Shown here piece after piece: positions 36,501-43,274 of a stretch of DNA of 64,000 nt. This stretch comes from Neomegalonema perideroedes DSM 15528. GTDB lineage: Bacteria; Pseudomonadota; Alphaproteobacteria; Rhodobacterales; Rhodobacteraceae. The stretch lies in contig NZ_KB893662.1 in NCBI RefSeq assembly GCF_000374145.1, forward strand, positions 62,001 to 126,000, read 5' to 3'. Made by a program: the position numbers and the translations under genes. Within the stretch, counting starts at the first letter, position 1. Every line of letters starts with the position of its first letter. The notes beneath the pieces were generated by a model that saw nothing but the letters and a program-made list of their open reading frames with translations, was not told where the DNA came from and did not search any database.

Positions 36501-36792
36501 AGGAGCCGCTGCTGGAGCTGCTTTCCATGTAGATCAGGCCCTCAAGTCCCGTCATGGCGCTTTCCAGCACGGTGGTGACGGAGTTCTCGACCGCTTCGGC
36601 GGTGGCGCCGGCATAGGTGGCGTTGACGCGGATGGTGGTCGGGGCGATGTCGGGATATTGCGAGATCGAGAGGCTGATCAGGCCCGCCGCGCCGCCGAGC
36701 ATGGTGGCGATGGCGAGGACGACGGCGAAGATCGGCCGCGCGATGAAGAAGCTCGCGATGGCGTTGCGCCGGAAGCTTTGGGGTCCGCTCAT
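33526..36792 (-). CDS. RND multidrug efflux transporter, HAE1 (AcrB/MexB) type
   Basis: The 1088-residue inner-membrane pump has the full RND layout. It has a first helix, periplasmic porter loops, IGLLVDDAIVVVENVERIM with the paired aspartates of the proton relay, PMAFFAGSVGVIYRQFSVT, and the second-half equivalents (YAISLLVVFLCLAALYESWA, VGLLTTMGLAAKNAILIVEF). It exports drugs and other hydrophobic compounds from periplasm and membrane by proton exchange. The C-terminal 45 residues are Pro/Ala/Lys-rich. Its start overlaps the stop of the adaptor gene by ATGA. No outer-membrane channel gene is present beside it, so it must borrow a TolC-type channel encoded elsewhere. Confidence 0.95.
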   Translation of the reverse strand: MSGPQSFRRNAIASFFIARPIFAVVLAIATMLGGAAGLISLSISQYPDIAPTTIRVNATYAGATAEAVENSVTTVLESAMTGLEGLIYMESSSSSGSSSVSLTFDNSVDRDLAQVQVQNSVSRVLSRLPDSVQRLGVRVNRSTAGIFMVGNLVSTDGRYSSNELADIMSSRITDRVERIEGVGSIQVFGGSYAMRIWLDPAKLEQFQLMPSDVTAAVSAQNAQVSAGAIGSSPTTAGQQITAAITAQSQMTTVEQFQRIILKTAPNGALVRLGDVARVEIGLESYGRNSTYNNLPATGFGVQLANGANAVATSEAIHALLDGMQDSLPTGVKIVYSFETTPFVELAIEKVMHTLLEAIVLVFVVLLIFLQNLRATLIPMIAVPVVLLGTFGVLSLLGYSINMLTMFAMVLAIGLLVDDAIVVVENVERIMHDEGLDARAATEKSMGEITGALVGVGLVLSAVFLPMAFFAGSVGVIYRQFSVTIVTAMALSVLVAIVLTPALCAMLLRPSHGTGLKRWMGWFDRGFNALTRGYVGTVRRLVVRPLRMILVFSILSYGAYHLFAKLPSSFVPAEDQGVLMTQISLPPGANAARTQAVVDLILDYYLNEEAAAVESGFFNVGFSFGGSGENVAMGFVRLRDFSERSDPSLSAAAVAARAGARFRQIRDAEVFVLAPPAIQGMGSSSGFNMYLEDASGQGRAALNAASNQLTAISNADPSISNIRGATRAPDNQLHVEIDQEKAGAMGVTPSNANSVLSVAFAGSYVNDFLLNGESKRVYVQGDAPFRMQPEDIGRWHVRNSSGEMAPLSAIATTSWTQGPPSLARFNGTAAVSMQGAAAEGVSSGDAMIAMERLVSEMEGGYAASWSGLSYQERLAGSQEVILYAISLLVVFLCLAALYESWAIPFSVIFAVPLGILGAVAAANFFGQSNDVYFKVGLLTTMGLAAKNAILIVEFAKDLNDRGMSVIASVLEAARLRLRPIVMTSLAFSLGVTPLAVATGAGSGAQKAIGVGVLGGMIAATLLGIFFVPFLYVLVRRLSGGAPHEPPRQPTPSAVVAAEKARPDPLTDPLTDPAPQPVSKPPAEAEGAPA

Positions 36793-37985
36793 CGGCGCAG
36801 CTCCTGCGCGACGACGCCGTTTTCATCCACCGAGCCCTCAAGGCCGCGCACCGTCGAGCCGGGCGAAATCTTCTGGAAGCCGTCGAGCACCAGCCTGTCG
36901 CCCTCCTTCAGCCCGTCCATGACGACCCAGGCGTTGCCCCGGGCGCCGTTGAGGGTCAGCTTGCGGCTTTCGATCTTGTTCTGAGCGTCGATGACGTAGG
37001 CGATGGGCTCGCCGGTGGAGTTGCGCAGCACGGTCCTCTGCGGCGCGAGCACCGCCGAACTGGATCCCAGCTCCACCGAGGCCCGCAGATACATGCCCGG
37101 CAGCAGCAGCCCGTCCGGATTGGAGACCGTGGCGCGCAGAGTCAGGGCGCTGGTGCTTTCGCTCACCACCATGTCGGTGAGCGAGATGCGGCCTTCCGGC
37201 GCATAGGGGGTGCCGGTCTCCAGCGTGAAGCGGACTTTGGGCTCGGCGGAGGCGCCGCCGATCTGGCCCGCCTGAATCTCTTCGCGCAGCCGCAGGATGT
37301 TCGCGCTGGTGTCGGCGAGATCCACGTAAACCGGGTCGAGCTGGCGGATCGTCGCCAGAGCCGTGGCCTGATTGGCGGTCACGAGGTCGCCCACGTTCAC
37401 GGCGGCCTTGCCGATCCGCCCCGAGATGGGCGCGCGGATCGTGCCGTAATCCACGGTGACGCGGGCGCTGCGCACCCCCGCCTGAGCGCTCTCGACGTCG
37501 GCCTGAGCGGCGCGGAGGGCGGTGGTGGCCGTGTCCATATTGGCTTTGCTGAGGAATCCGCGGCTATAGAGGCTGGCCGAGCGGTCATAGGCCGCCTGAG
37601 CCGCCGCCAGAGAGGCCTGCGCCTTGACCAGCGCGGTCTGAGCGGTTTCGGCGGCGATCTGCGGGCGCGGGGCCTCCAGCTGGAAGAGCGGATCCCCCGC
37701 CTTGACCTGCGAGCCCTCTTTGAAGAGCATCCGCCGGATCACGCCCTCCGCCTGAGGCCGCACGTCCGCGACGGCCGAGGGCGCGACGCGTCCGGGCAGA
37801 TCCACGGAGCGCGGCACCTGCTCGGCGCGCACGATCATATAAGCCGCTTCGGGCGGCGCCCCGGCCATGCCGCCCCCCGGACCCCCGGGAGGCGGGGCGG
37901 CCGAGGCGGCGGTCTTGTCTTCGCAGGCGGCGAGACCAAGGGCCACGCAAAGCGCGGCCGCGAGGCGCAGCGGATGGGAACCCAT
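36789..37985 (-). CDS. RND efflux periplasmic adaptor (AcrA/MexA-type lipoprotein)
   Basis: The 398-residue adaptor begins MGSHPLRLAAALCVALGLAA with the acylated Cys in LAAC, a lipoprotein signal. The barrel-sandwich/lipoyl strands (VDLPGRVAPSAVADVRPQAE, GDPLFQLEAPRPQ) frame a coiled-coil hairpin (KAQASLAAAQAAYDRSASLY), followed by the beta-barrel and membrane-proximal domains. It links the RND pump to an outer-membrane channel. A longer frame begins at 38090, but the lipoprotein start at 37985 is much more natural. It is the first gene of the two-gene operon; no regulator gene is adjacent. Confidence 0.9.
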   Translation of the reverse strand: MGSHPLRLAAALCVALGLAACEDKTAASAAPPPGGPGGGMAGAPPEAAYMIVRAEQVPRSVDLPGRVAPSAVADVRPQAEGVIRRMLFKEGSQVKAGDPLFQLEAPRPQIAAETAQTALVKAQASLAAAQAAYDRSASLYSRGFLSKANMDTATTALRAAQADVESAQAGVRSARVTVDYGTIRAPISGRIGKAAVNVGDLVTANQATALATIRQLDPVYVDLADTSANILRLREEIQAGQIGGASAEPKVRFTLETGTPYAPEGRISLTDMVVSESTSALTLRATVSNPDGLLLPGMYLRASVELGSSSAVLAPQRTVLRNSTGEPIAYVIDAQNKIESRKLTLNGARGNAWVVMDGLKEGDRLVLDGFQKISPGSTVRGLEGSVDENGVVAQELRR

Positions 37986-38368
37986 GGGCGTCGACTTTCT
38001 TCTGCGCGCAAGGCGAAACGCGCCGCGGAGATGCGCGGCGCTGGGATTTTTACGAAACATGGCGCCTTGTCCGGCGACGCGCATCTTCACATTGGCGTCA
38101 ACATCCGGAAGAAGGCCGCATTTCCGACATAGGGCTGGGATCCTCGCCGGGATCCCGCAAGCCTTCCTCCCCCAAACGGATTAGTTTCCTTCCGGAAGGG
38201 CTTCGCCCCATTCTGAAGGCGGGGTCGGAAGCGCGACGGCTTCAGGACGCGCGAAGATCGCGAAGATAAAGATCGGCCCAAGGCCGGCGGGGGAGGAAAG
38301 ATGAAGGTCGGCCCGGCGGAGCCGAGGAGGGATCGGCGTCTCCGCGCGGTCCGGCGGAGGGGAGGGCC
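37986..38368. other. Divergent intergenic region, RND operon versus NMT1-type ABC operon
   Basis: No gene of normal size is supported in these 383 nt. A perfect 12-bp palindrome CCTTCCGGAAGG (38188-38199) and an inverted repeat GGGATCC-N6-GGATCCC (38137-38156) are possible operators. A short leader ORF near the plus-strand end is listed separately. Confidence 0.35.
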
Positions 38369-38384
38369 ATGGGGTCGCCTCTGA
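38301..38384 (+). CDS. Possible 27-residue leader ORF before the ABC permease
   Basis: An ATG with GGAGGAAAG directly before it opens a 27-codon Arg/Gly-rich frame. It stops at 38382-38384, 16 nt inside the permease gene, in another phase. The ribosome-binding site is the only support. It could couple translation or be chance, since the permease ATG has its own GGAGG. Confidence 0.2.
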   Translation: MKVGPAEPRRDRRLRAVRRRGGPWGRL

Positions 38385-39121
38385 CCGTTCCGCTCATGCG
38401 TTTAGGAGTTCTGGGGGGCTTGCTGGCCTTCTGGGCCTGGGCCGCCCGCGCCGCGCCGCGGGGGATCGTCCCCACGCCTGCGGCGACCTGGGAGGCGGCG
38501 GGGCGGCTTTGGGAATCCGGGCGGCTGGCTCAGGCCCTCGGCGAGAGTCTGGCCGTCTATGGCGCAGGCCTCGGTCTGGCCGCCGTGGCCGGGATCGCGG
38601 TCGGGGTGCTGATGGGCGCCTTCCGGCCTCTGGGCCGGGCGCTGGACGTCTTCGTCTACGCGCTGGCGGCGACGCCGCGCGTGGCCTTCATTCCGCTGAT
38701 CGTCCTGCTGCTCGGACTCGGCGTCGAGGCGAAGGTCTTCATCGTCTTTCTGGGCGCGGTGATGCCGGTGATCCTCAACGCCTATGTCGGAGTCCAGAAC
38801 GCCGACCCCGAATTGATCGAAATGGCGCGCTCGACCGGCGCGGGCCGCTGGCGGATCTTCGCGCATGTGGTCTTGCCGGGCGCGACGCCCTTCCTCGTGG
38901 TGGGGCTGAGGCTGGCGGCGACCATCGGTCTGATCAACACCGTGGTGGCCGAGCTCTATACGGCGGCGCAGGGTCTGGGCGGACTTCTGGCGCTTTACGG
39001 AAACAGCTTCCGCATGGCCGAATATTTCGTGATCCTGCTGACGCTCGCCCTGATCGGGGTGGTCGTCACGGAGATCTTGCGGCTGGCGGAGAAACATCTG
39101 AGCCGCTGGCGCGGCGAATGA
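38369..39121 (+). CDS. ABC transporter permease, nitrate/sulfonate/taurine (SsuC/TauC) type
   Basis: The 250-residue inner-membrane protein has about six helices. The cytoplasmic EAA loop reads LIEMARSTGAGRWRIFAHVV with LPGATPFLVVGLRLA after it, as in SsuC, TauC and NrtB. An N-terminal APRGIVPTPAATWEAAGRLW is also characteristic. It would form a homodimeric channel with the ATPase at 40166 and the binding protein at 39153. A GGAGG lies just upstream of the ATG. The substrate is unknown; placement before the urease genes suggests a nitrogen source, but nothing in the permease proves it. Confidence 0.87.
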   Translation: MGSPLTVPLMRLGVLGGLLAFWAWAARAAPRGIVPTPAATWEAAGRLWESGRLAQALGESLAVYGAGLGLAAVAGIAVGVLMGAFRPLGRALDVFVYALAATPRVAFIPLIVLLLGLGVEAKVFIVFLGAVMPVILNAYVGVQNADPELIEMARSTGAGRWRIFAHVVLPGATPFLVVGLRLAATIGLINTVVAELYTAAQGLGGLLALYGNSFRMAEYFVILLTLALIGVVVTEILRLAEKHLSRWRGE

Positions 39122-39152
39122 AGACGATGATGCAAGCCAAGGGAGAGACGCC

Positions 39153-40169
39153 ATGTTCCGAGTCCTGACGGCGGCCGCGACGGCCTTTCTGGCTTTGGCG
39201 CCGGGGGGCGCGCCCGCCGCGGCCGAGCCCTTCCGTCTGATCGTCACCCATCTGGAGACGCCTCTGGTGCCCAATTCCGTGCTCGATCTGGCCTTGCAGG
39301 AGGGCTATTTCGAGCGGGCGGGCGTGGAGGTGGAGTTGATCCGCGTGCAGCAGACTCCTTCGGCTCTGGCGGCTCTGCGCTCGGGTTCGGGCGAGATGGC
39401 CAATGTCGGAACCGACGCCCTGCTTCAGCTCGTCGCCCAAGGGGCCGAGCTCAAGGCGGTGGATTCGCCGAATAAGTCTCTGCCTTTCCTGATCGCCGCC
39501 CGCTCGGAGATCGCGAGCCTCGCCGATCTGGCGGGCAAGAGCTTCGGCGTCGGGCGGCTGGGGAGTCTGGACCATGGCCAGAGTCTGAAGGTGCTGGCCG
39601 CCGCCGGTCTGGATCCCGAGGCCTTGCAGGTGGTCCCCATCGGCCAGCCCAACGTCCGGGCGCAGGCTCTGCTGGCGGGGGCCATCGACGCCACCACCAT
39701 GTCCATCGGCGTGCTGACCTCTCTGCCCGACCGCACGGGGATTCATGTGCTGGTCGATCAGGACGCCTATTACGCGGCGGCTCCGGTGGTCTCCAAGCTC
39801 AACGTGACGCGCGCCGACGTGCTGCGCGACCGCGCGGCGGAGGTCGCGGCGGTGGCGGAGGCCCTGATCCTCGCCTCGCGGGATTACGCCGCCGATCCTG
39901 CGGCTTGGGTCGCGGCGATGGAGAAGGCCCGCCCCGACGTCGCGCGCGCCGATCTGGAGGCTTTGGCTCTGGCCTACGCCGGAAGCTGGAGCGTGAACGG
40001 CGGCCTGTCGGCGGAGGAGCTGCGTTATAGCTCCGACTGGTATTATGAGAGCGAGGATTTCGCCGCGACTCCTAAATTAGAGATCGGGGATTGGGTCGAT
40101 TTCTCCGTTTTGGACGGAGTTCTGGCGCGTCTGGGCGTGGTCGAGGGCATGGACGCGCCCACGCGATGA
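39153..40169 (+). CDS. ABC transporter substrate-binding protein, NMT1/SsuA type
   Basis: The 338-residue protein has a signal peptide ending in APAAAEP. A type-2 periplasmic binding fold follows: VPNSVLDLALQEGYFERAGV and ALAALRSGSGEMANVGTDAL at the N-terminus, LAGKSFGVGRLGSLDHGQSL in the hinge, and a C-terminal AEELRYSSDWYYESEDFA. The NMT1 group binds nitrate, aliphatic sulfonates, taurine, pyrimidines or thiamine precursors. I cannot narrow this further. It is placed between permease and ATPase genes, with an ATGA overlap to the latter. Confidence 0.85.
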   Translation: MFRVLTAAATAFLALAPGGAPAAAEPFRLIVTHLETPLVPNSVLDLALQEGYFERAGVEVELIRVQQTPSALAALRSGSGEMANVGTDALLQLVAQGAELKAVDSPNKSLPFLIAARSEIASLADLAGKSFGVGRLGSLDHGQSLKVLAAAGLDPEALQVVPIGQPNVRAQALLAGAIDATTMSIGVLTSLPDRTGIHVLVDQDAYYAAAPVVSKLNVTRADVLRDRAAEVAAVAEALILASRDYAADPAAWVAAMEKARPDVARADLEALALAYAGSWSVNGGLSAEELRYSSDWYYESEDFAATPKLEIGDWVDFSVLDGVLARLGVVEGMDAPTR

Positions 40170-40975
40170 ACCTCGTTTCTCCGGCCTCCTCCTCGCCTTT
40201 GCTGCGCTTCGACCGCGCGTCGAAGACTTACGGCGGGCGTCCGGCGCTCGCGGAGATTTCTCTGGAGATCGCGGCGGAGGAGTTCGTGGTCTTTCTCGGG
40301 CCTTCGGGCTGCGGCAAGACCACGTTGCTCTCTCTGGCGGCGGGGCTGATCGCGCCGAGCTCGGGACGGGTGGAGCTGGCGGGCGCCCCGCCGGTTCCCG
40401 GACGACGCTCGGCGATGGTGTTTCAGTCCTTCCGGCTGCTCGCCTGGAAGACGGCGCGCGAGAACGTCGCCTTCGCTCTGCCGCATCTGCCCGCCGCCGA
40501 GCGCCGCGCCCGGGCGGATCGTTATCTTGAGCTGGTCGGTCTGACCCGCGCGGCGGAATCCTATCCGCGGGCTCTGTCGGGGGGGATGAAGCAGCGTCTG
40601 GCTTTAGCGCGGGCTCTGGCGGCGGAGCCCGAGGTTCTGCTGATGGACGAGCCCTTCGCCAGCCTCGACGCTCAGGCGCGGGAGCTGATGCAGCAGGAGG
40701 TTCTGCGCCTGACCGAACGGCGGCCCATGACCGTGCTCTTCGTCACCCATAGCGTGGACGAGGCGCTGTTTCTCGCCGACCGGATCATCTTGCTTTCGCC
40801 GCGCCCCGGACGGGTGGCGGAGGAGATCCGGCTTCCCTTCGCGCGTCCGCGCTGGGCGGAGGATCCGCGCGCCCATCCTGAGCACGCCGCTTTGCGGGCG
40901 CATCTCTGGGAGCGGCTGCGCGAGATGGTGCTGAAGGACCCGCAATCGGATTTTTACGGGCGGGACGCGACCTGA
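40166..40975 (+). CDS. ABC transporter ATP-binding protein, SsuB/TauB/NrtD type
   Basis: The 269-residue ATPase has Walker A GPSGCGKTTLLS, Q-loop MVFQSFRLLAWK, signature LSGGMKQRLALARAL, Walker B LLMDEPFASLDA and switch His in VLFVTHSVDEALFLADRI. This wording is typical of nitrate/sulfonate importers. The ATG at 40166 overlaps the binding-protein stop as ATGA; a longer frame in the same phase lies within that gene. A probable terminator follows the stop, separating this operon from urease. Confidence 0.88.
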   Translation: MNLVSPASSSPLLRFDRASKTYGGRPALAEISLEIAAEEFVVFLGPSGCGKTTLLSLAAGLIAPSSGRVELAGAPPVPGRRSAMVFQSFRLLAWKTARENVAFALPHLPAAERRARADRYLELVGLTRAAESYPRALSGGMKQRLALARALAAEPEVLLMDEPFASLDAQARELMQQEVLRLTERRPMTVLFVTHSVDEALFLADRIILLSPRPGRVAEEIRLPFARPRWAEDPRAHPEHAALRAHLWERLREMVLKDPQSDFYGRDAT

Positions 40976-40976
40976 A

Positions 40977-41013
40977 CCGCAGCGGGCGGCTTTCCGCGAT
41001 GCGGCGAAATTTT
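40977..41013 (+). terminator. Probable terminator after the NMT1-type ABC operon
   Basis: CCGCA...TGCGG (40977-40981 with 41000-41004) with an inner GCGG/CCGC pair forms a bulged stem right after the ATPase stop. GAAATTTTA follows. Stability is moderate. Confidence 0.4.
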
Positions 41014-41063
41014 ACGCATTTGCGAGATGATTGCTGAAAAAAGCGCCATGTCTTGGCGAGAAT

Positions 41064-41191
41064 TTAACCTCCTCCTCCCGGAGGATTTCGCACATATCCG
41101 CATAAGCATTTGATGTTCTGAGAAGAAAACCCAAAAAAGCCTTATGGCATATGATTTGCTGCATCCTCCCGAGGTTAACCTTTCGGAGGAT
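41064..41191 (+). promoter_or_regulatory. Structured leader of the urease operon
   Basis: A pyrimidine-rich tract TTAACCTCCTCCTCCC (41064-41079) is complementary to GAGGTTAA (41171-41178) and to the GGAGGA ribosome-binding sequence (41185-41190). That sequence also lies in its own 29-nt imperfect dyad (41163-41191), whose centre is AGGTTAACCT. Mutually exclusive folds could hide or free the ribosome-binding site. A regulatory role for urease translation is inferred; no known riboswitch consensus was recognised. Confidence 0.4.
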
Positions 41192-41196
41192 CCCGC

Positions 41197-41223
41197 ATGC
41201 GCTGCTCGCCGAGCCCTCCATGA
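41197..41223 (+). CDS. Eight-codon upstream ORF coupled to ureD
   Basis: An ATG 6 nt after a strong GGAGGA opens Met-Arg-Cys-Ser-Pro-Ser-Pro-Pro. It stops with TGA at 41221-41223, overlapping the ureD ATG (41220) as ATGA. The ureD ATG has no comparable ribosome-binding site of its own, so re-initiation from this short ORF is plausible. Confidence 0.35.
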   Translation: MRCSPSPP

Positions 41224-42056
41224 TCGTCGCCCACCCCGAGGCTCCGGCGCGGCCCGCGCCTCAGCGGGCGGAGGGCGTCTTGCGGCTGGCTCTGAAGCAG
41301 GAGGCGGGCCGCACGCGGCCTGATCGCGTCTATCAGGAGGGCTGCGCCAAGGTCCGGCTGGTGCAAGGCCCCCTCGGCGCGACCGAAGCGGAGCCCATCC
41401 TCATCAATTCCTCGGGCGGGCTGACCGGCGGAGACCGCTTCTCCGTCGAGATTGAACTCGGCCCCGGCGCCGAAGCCATGGCGAGCACCCAAGCTTGCGA
41501 ACGCATTTATCGCGCCTCCGCCGGAGAGGTCGAGATCCGCAATCGCCTGAGGCTCGGGCCGGGGGCGCGTCTGGACTGGCTGCCTCAGGAGACGATCCTC
41601 TTCGACGGCGCGGCGCTCTCGCGCAGCCTTGAGGCGGATCTGGCGCCGGATTCGGAATTCCTCGCGGTGGAGGCGATCCTCTTCGGACGCAAGGCCATGG
41701 GCGAGAGCCTGACCCACGCGACCTTGCGCGACCGCTGGCGGATCCGTCAGGGCGGGGCGCTGCTCCACGCCGAGGATCTGCGGCTCGAAGGCCCCGTCTC
41801 GGAGATCCTCGCGCGCGCCTCCATGCTGAAGGGCGGGGCGGCTCTGGCGACCATTCTGCATGTGGGGCGGCGGGCGGAGAGCCTGCTTGAGCCCTTGCGC
41901 GGGATCCTCGGCGCTCAGGGCGGCGCGAGCTTCTGGCGCGGGCGGCTTCTGGCGCGGCTGACGGCCCCGGACGGCCTCGCTTTGCGGCGGCGTCTGGAGC
42001 CCGCTTTGACTCTTTTGCGGGGCGGCCGGCCCCTCTCGCGACTCTGGCGGATGTGA
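41220..42056 (+). CDS. ureD: Urease accessory protein UreD
   Basis: The 278-residue protein has GCAKVRLVQGPLGATEAEPI, INSSGGLTGGDRFSVEIELG and STQACERIYRASAGEVEI, all diagnostic of UreD/UreH. UreD scaffolds the UreF-UreG complex on apo-urease and channels nickel to the active site. I use the ATG at 41220 because homology begins just after it (RPAPQRAEGVLRLALKQEAG). An ATG at 41151 would add 23 poorly fitting residues, and an 8-codon ORF sits between. It leads the operon ureD-A-J-B-C-E-F-G. Confidence 0.9.
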   Translation: MIVAHPEAPARPAPQRAEGVLRLALKQEAGRTRPDRVYQEGCAKVRLVQGPLGATEAEPILINSSGGLTGGDRFSVEIELGPGAEAMASTQACERIYRASAGEVEIRNRLRLGPGARLDWLPQETILFDGAALSRSLEADLAPDSEFLAVEAILFGRKAMGESLTHATLRDRWRIRQGGALLHAEDLRLEGPVSEILARASMLKGGAALATILHVGRRAESLLEPLRGILGAQGGASFWRGRLLARLTAPDGLALRRRLEPALTLLRGGRPLSRLWRM

Positions 42057-42059
42057 CTC

Positions 42060-42362
42060 ATGAACCTGACTCCCCGTGAAAAGGACAAGCTTCTGATCTC
42101 CATGGCGGCGATGGTCGCCCGGCGGCGTCTGGAGCGCGGCGTGAAGCTGAATCATCCGGAATCCGTGGCTTTGATCGTGGATTACGTCGTGGAGGGCGCG
42201 CGGGACGGGCGTTCGGTGGCGGATCTCATGGAGGCGGGCGCGCATGTGGTCTCGCGCGGACAGGTCATGGAGGGCGTCGCCGAGATGATCCACGACGTTC
42301 AGGTCGAGGCCACTTTCCCCGACGGCGTGAAGCTCGTCACCATCCACGAACCCATCCGCTGA
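42060..42362 (+). CDS. ureA: Urease subunit gamma
   Basis: The 100-residue subunit has the classical opening [20 protein letters not shown], then [20 protein letters not shown] and [20 protein letters not shown]. Length is that of the free gamma subunit in three-subunit ureases. It packs with UreB and UreC into the (UreABC)3 apoenzyme. It follows ureD after a 3-nt gap. Confidence 0.97.
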   Translation: MNLTPREKDKLLISMAAMVARRRLERGVKLNHPESVALIVDYVVEGARDGRSVADLMEAGAHVVSRGQVMEGVAEMIHDVQVEATFPDGVKLVTIHEPIR

Positions 42363-42376
42363 CCAAAGGGCCTCCC

Positions 42377-42967
42377 ATGAAGCGTCTCCTTCTCCTCAGC
42401 CTCGCCTTGCTGCCGATGGCCCCGCTTCCGGCGGCGGCGCATCTCAATCCGGCCGAACACGGCTCCTTCGCGGCGGGCTTCTCGCATCCTTTCTTCGGGC
42501 CGGACCATATCTTCGCCATGGTCGCGGTGGGGCTCTGGGCGGCGCTGCTCGGCGGACGCGCGCTTTGGGCGGTTCCGGCGAGCTTCGTCGGGGCGATGCT
42601 GATCGGCTTCGCGGCGGCTCTGGGCGGGATTCCTCTGCCCTTCGTCGAGCCCGCCATTCTCGCCTCGGTGGTCGCCGTCGGACTTCTGGCGCTGACGGCG
42701 GTTCGGGCGCCGGTTCCGGTCGCGGCCCTGATCGTCGGCGCCTTCGCGCTCTTCCACGGCCATGCGCATGGCGGCGAGCTCGGCGAGGCGGGCGCCGGGA
42801 GCTTCGCGCTCGGCTTCGCTCTGGCGACGGCGCTGCTGCATGGCGCGGGGGTCGCTTTCGGTCTGGGCTTCGCGCGATTCCTCGGTTCTGAGTTCGGACG
42901 TGGCGCGATCCGGGCGGCGGGCGGCCTGACGGCCCTCGCGGGGCTCTGGCTGGCGGTGGGAGGCTGA
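42377..42967 (+). CDS. ureJ: HupE/UreJ family nickel permease
   Basis: The 196-residue membrane protein has a signal-like first helix and then [40 protein letters not shown] and [13 protein letters not shown]. The paired His/Asp motifs (HPFFGPDH and HGHAHG) are those of HupE/UreJ and are thought to bind Ni(II). Its place between ureA and ureB, with 14-nt and 1-nt gaps, is typical of alphaproteobacterial urease operons and indicates supply of nickel for urease. Confidence 0.9.
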   Translation: MKRLLLLSLALLPMAPLPAAAHLNPAEHGSFAAGFSHPFFGPDHIFAMVAVGLWAALLGGRALWAVPASFVGAMLIGFAAALGGIPLPFVEPAILASVVAVGLLALTAVRAPVPVAALIVGAFALFHGHAHGGELGEAGAGSFALGFALATALLHGAGVAFGLGFARFLGSEFGRGAIRAAGGLTALAGLWLAVGG

Positions 42968-42968
42968 G

Positions 42969-43274
42969 ATGATCCCCGGAGAAATCCTCCCTGCGGAAGG
43001 CGAGATCCTGCTCAACGCGGGCGCCGAGGCGATCACGCTGGTGGTGGCCAATCGCGGCGACAGGCCGGTTCAGGTCGGCTCGCATTACCATTTCTTCGAG
43101 GTCAACGAGGCCCTCGACTTCGACCGCGCGGCGGCTCGGGGGATGCGCCTCGACATCCCCGCCGGAACGGCGCTGCGTTTCGAGCCCGGACAGGAGCGCG
43201 AGGCGCGTCTGATCCCCTTCGGCGGCGCGCGCGAAGTCTGGGGCTTTCAGCAGAAGATCATGGGGAGGCTCTGA
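42969..43274 (+). CDS. ureB: Urease subunit beta
   Basis: The 101-residue protein begins [20 protein letters not shown] and has [36 protein letters not shown] and [14 protein letters not shown], the canonical beta-subunit sequence. The stop shares bases with the ureC start (TGATG), so the two are translationally coupled. It is part of the three-subunit enzyme with UreA and UreC. Confidence 0.97.
   Translation: MIPGEILPAEGEILLNAGAEAITLVVANRGDRPVQVGSHYHFFEVNEALDFDRAAARGMRLDIPAGTALRFEPGQEREARLIPFGGAREVWGFQQKIMGRL

Noticed and set aside
34345-36984. An 879-codon open frame antisense to the RND pump
   Set aside because: Its translation is His/Arg/Gly-rich with no motif. It mirrors the pump codons, a usual artefact in high-GC DNA.
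40976-41219. Guanidine-I (ykkC) riboswitch in the urease leader
   Set aside because: Considered because of the urease and NMT1-type transporter context, but the conserved ykkC sequence blocks are not present.
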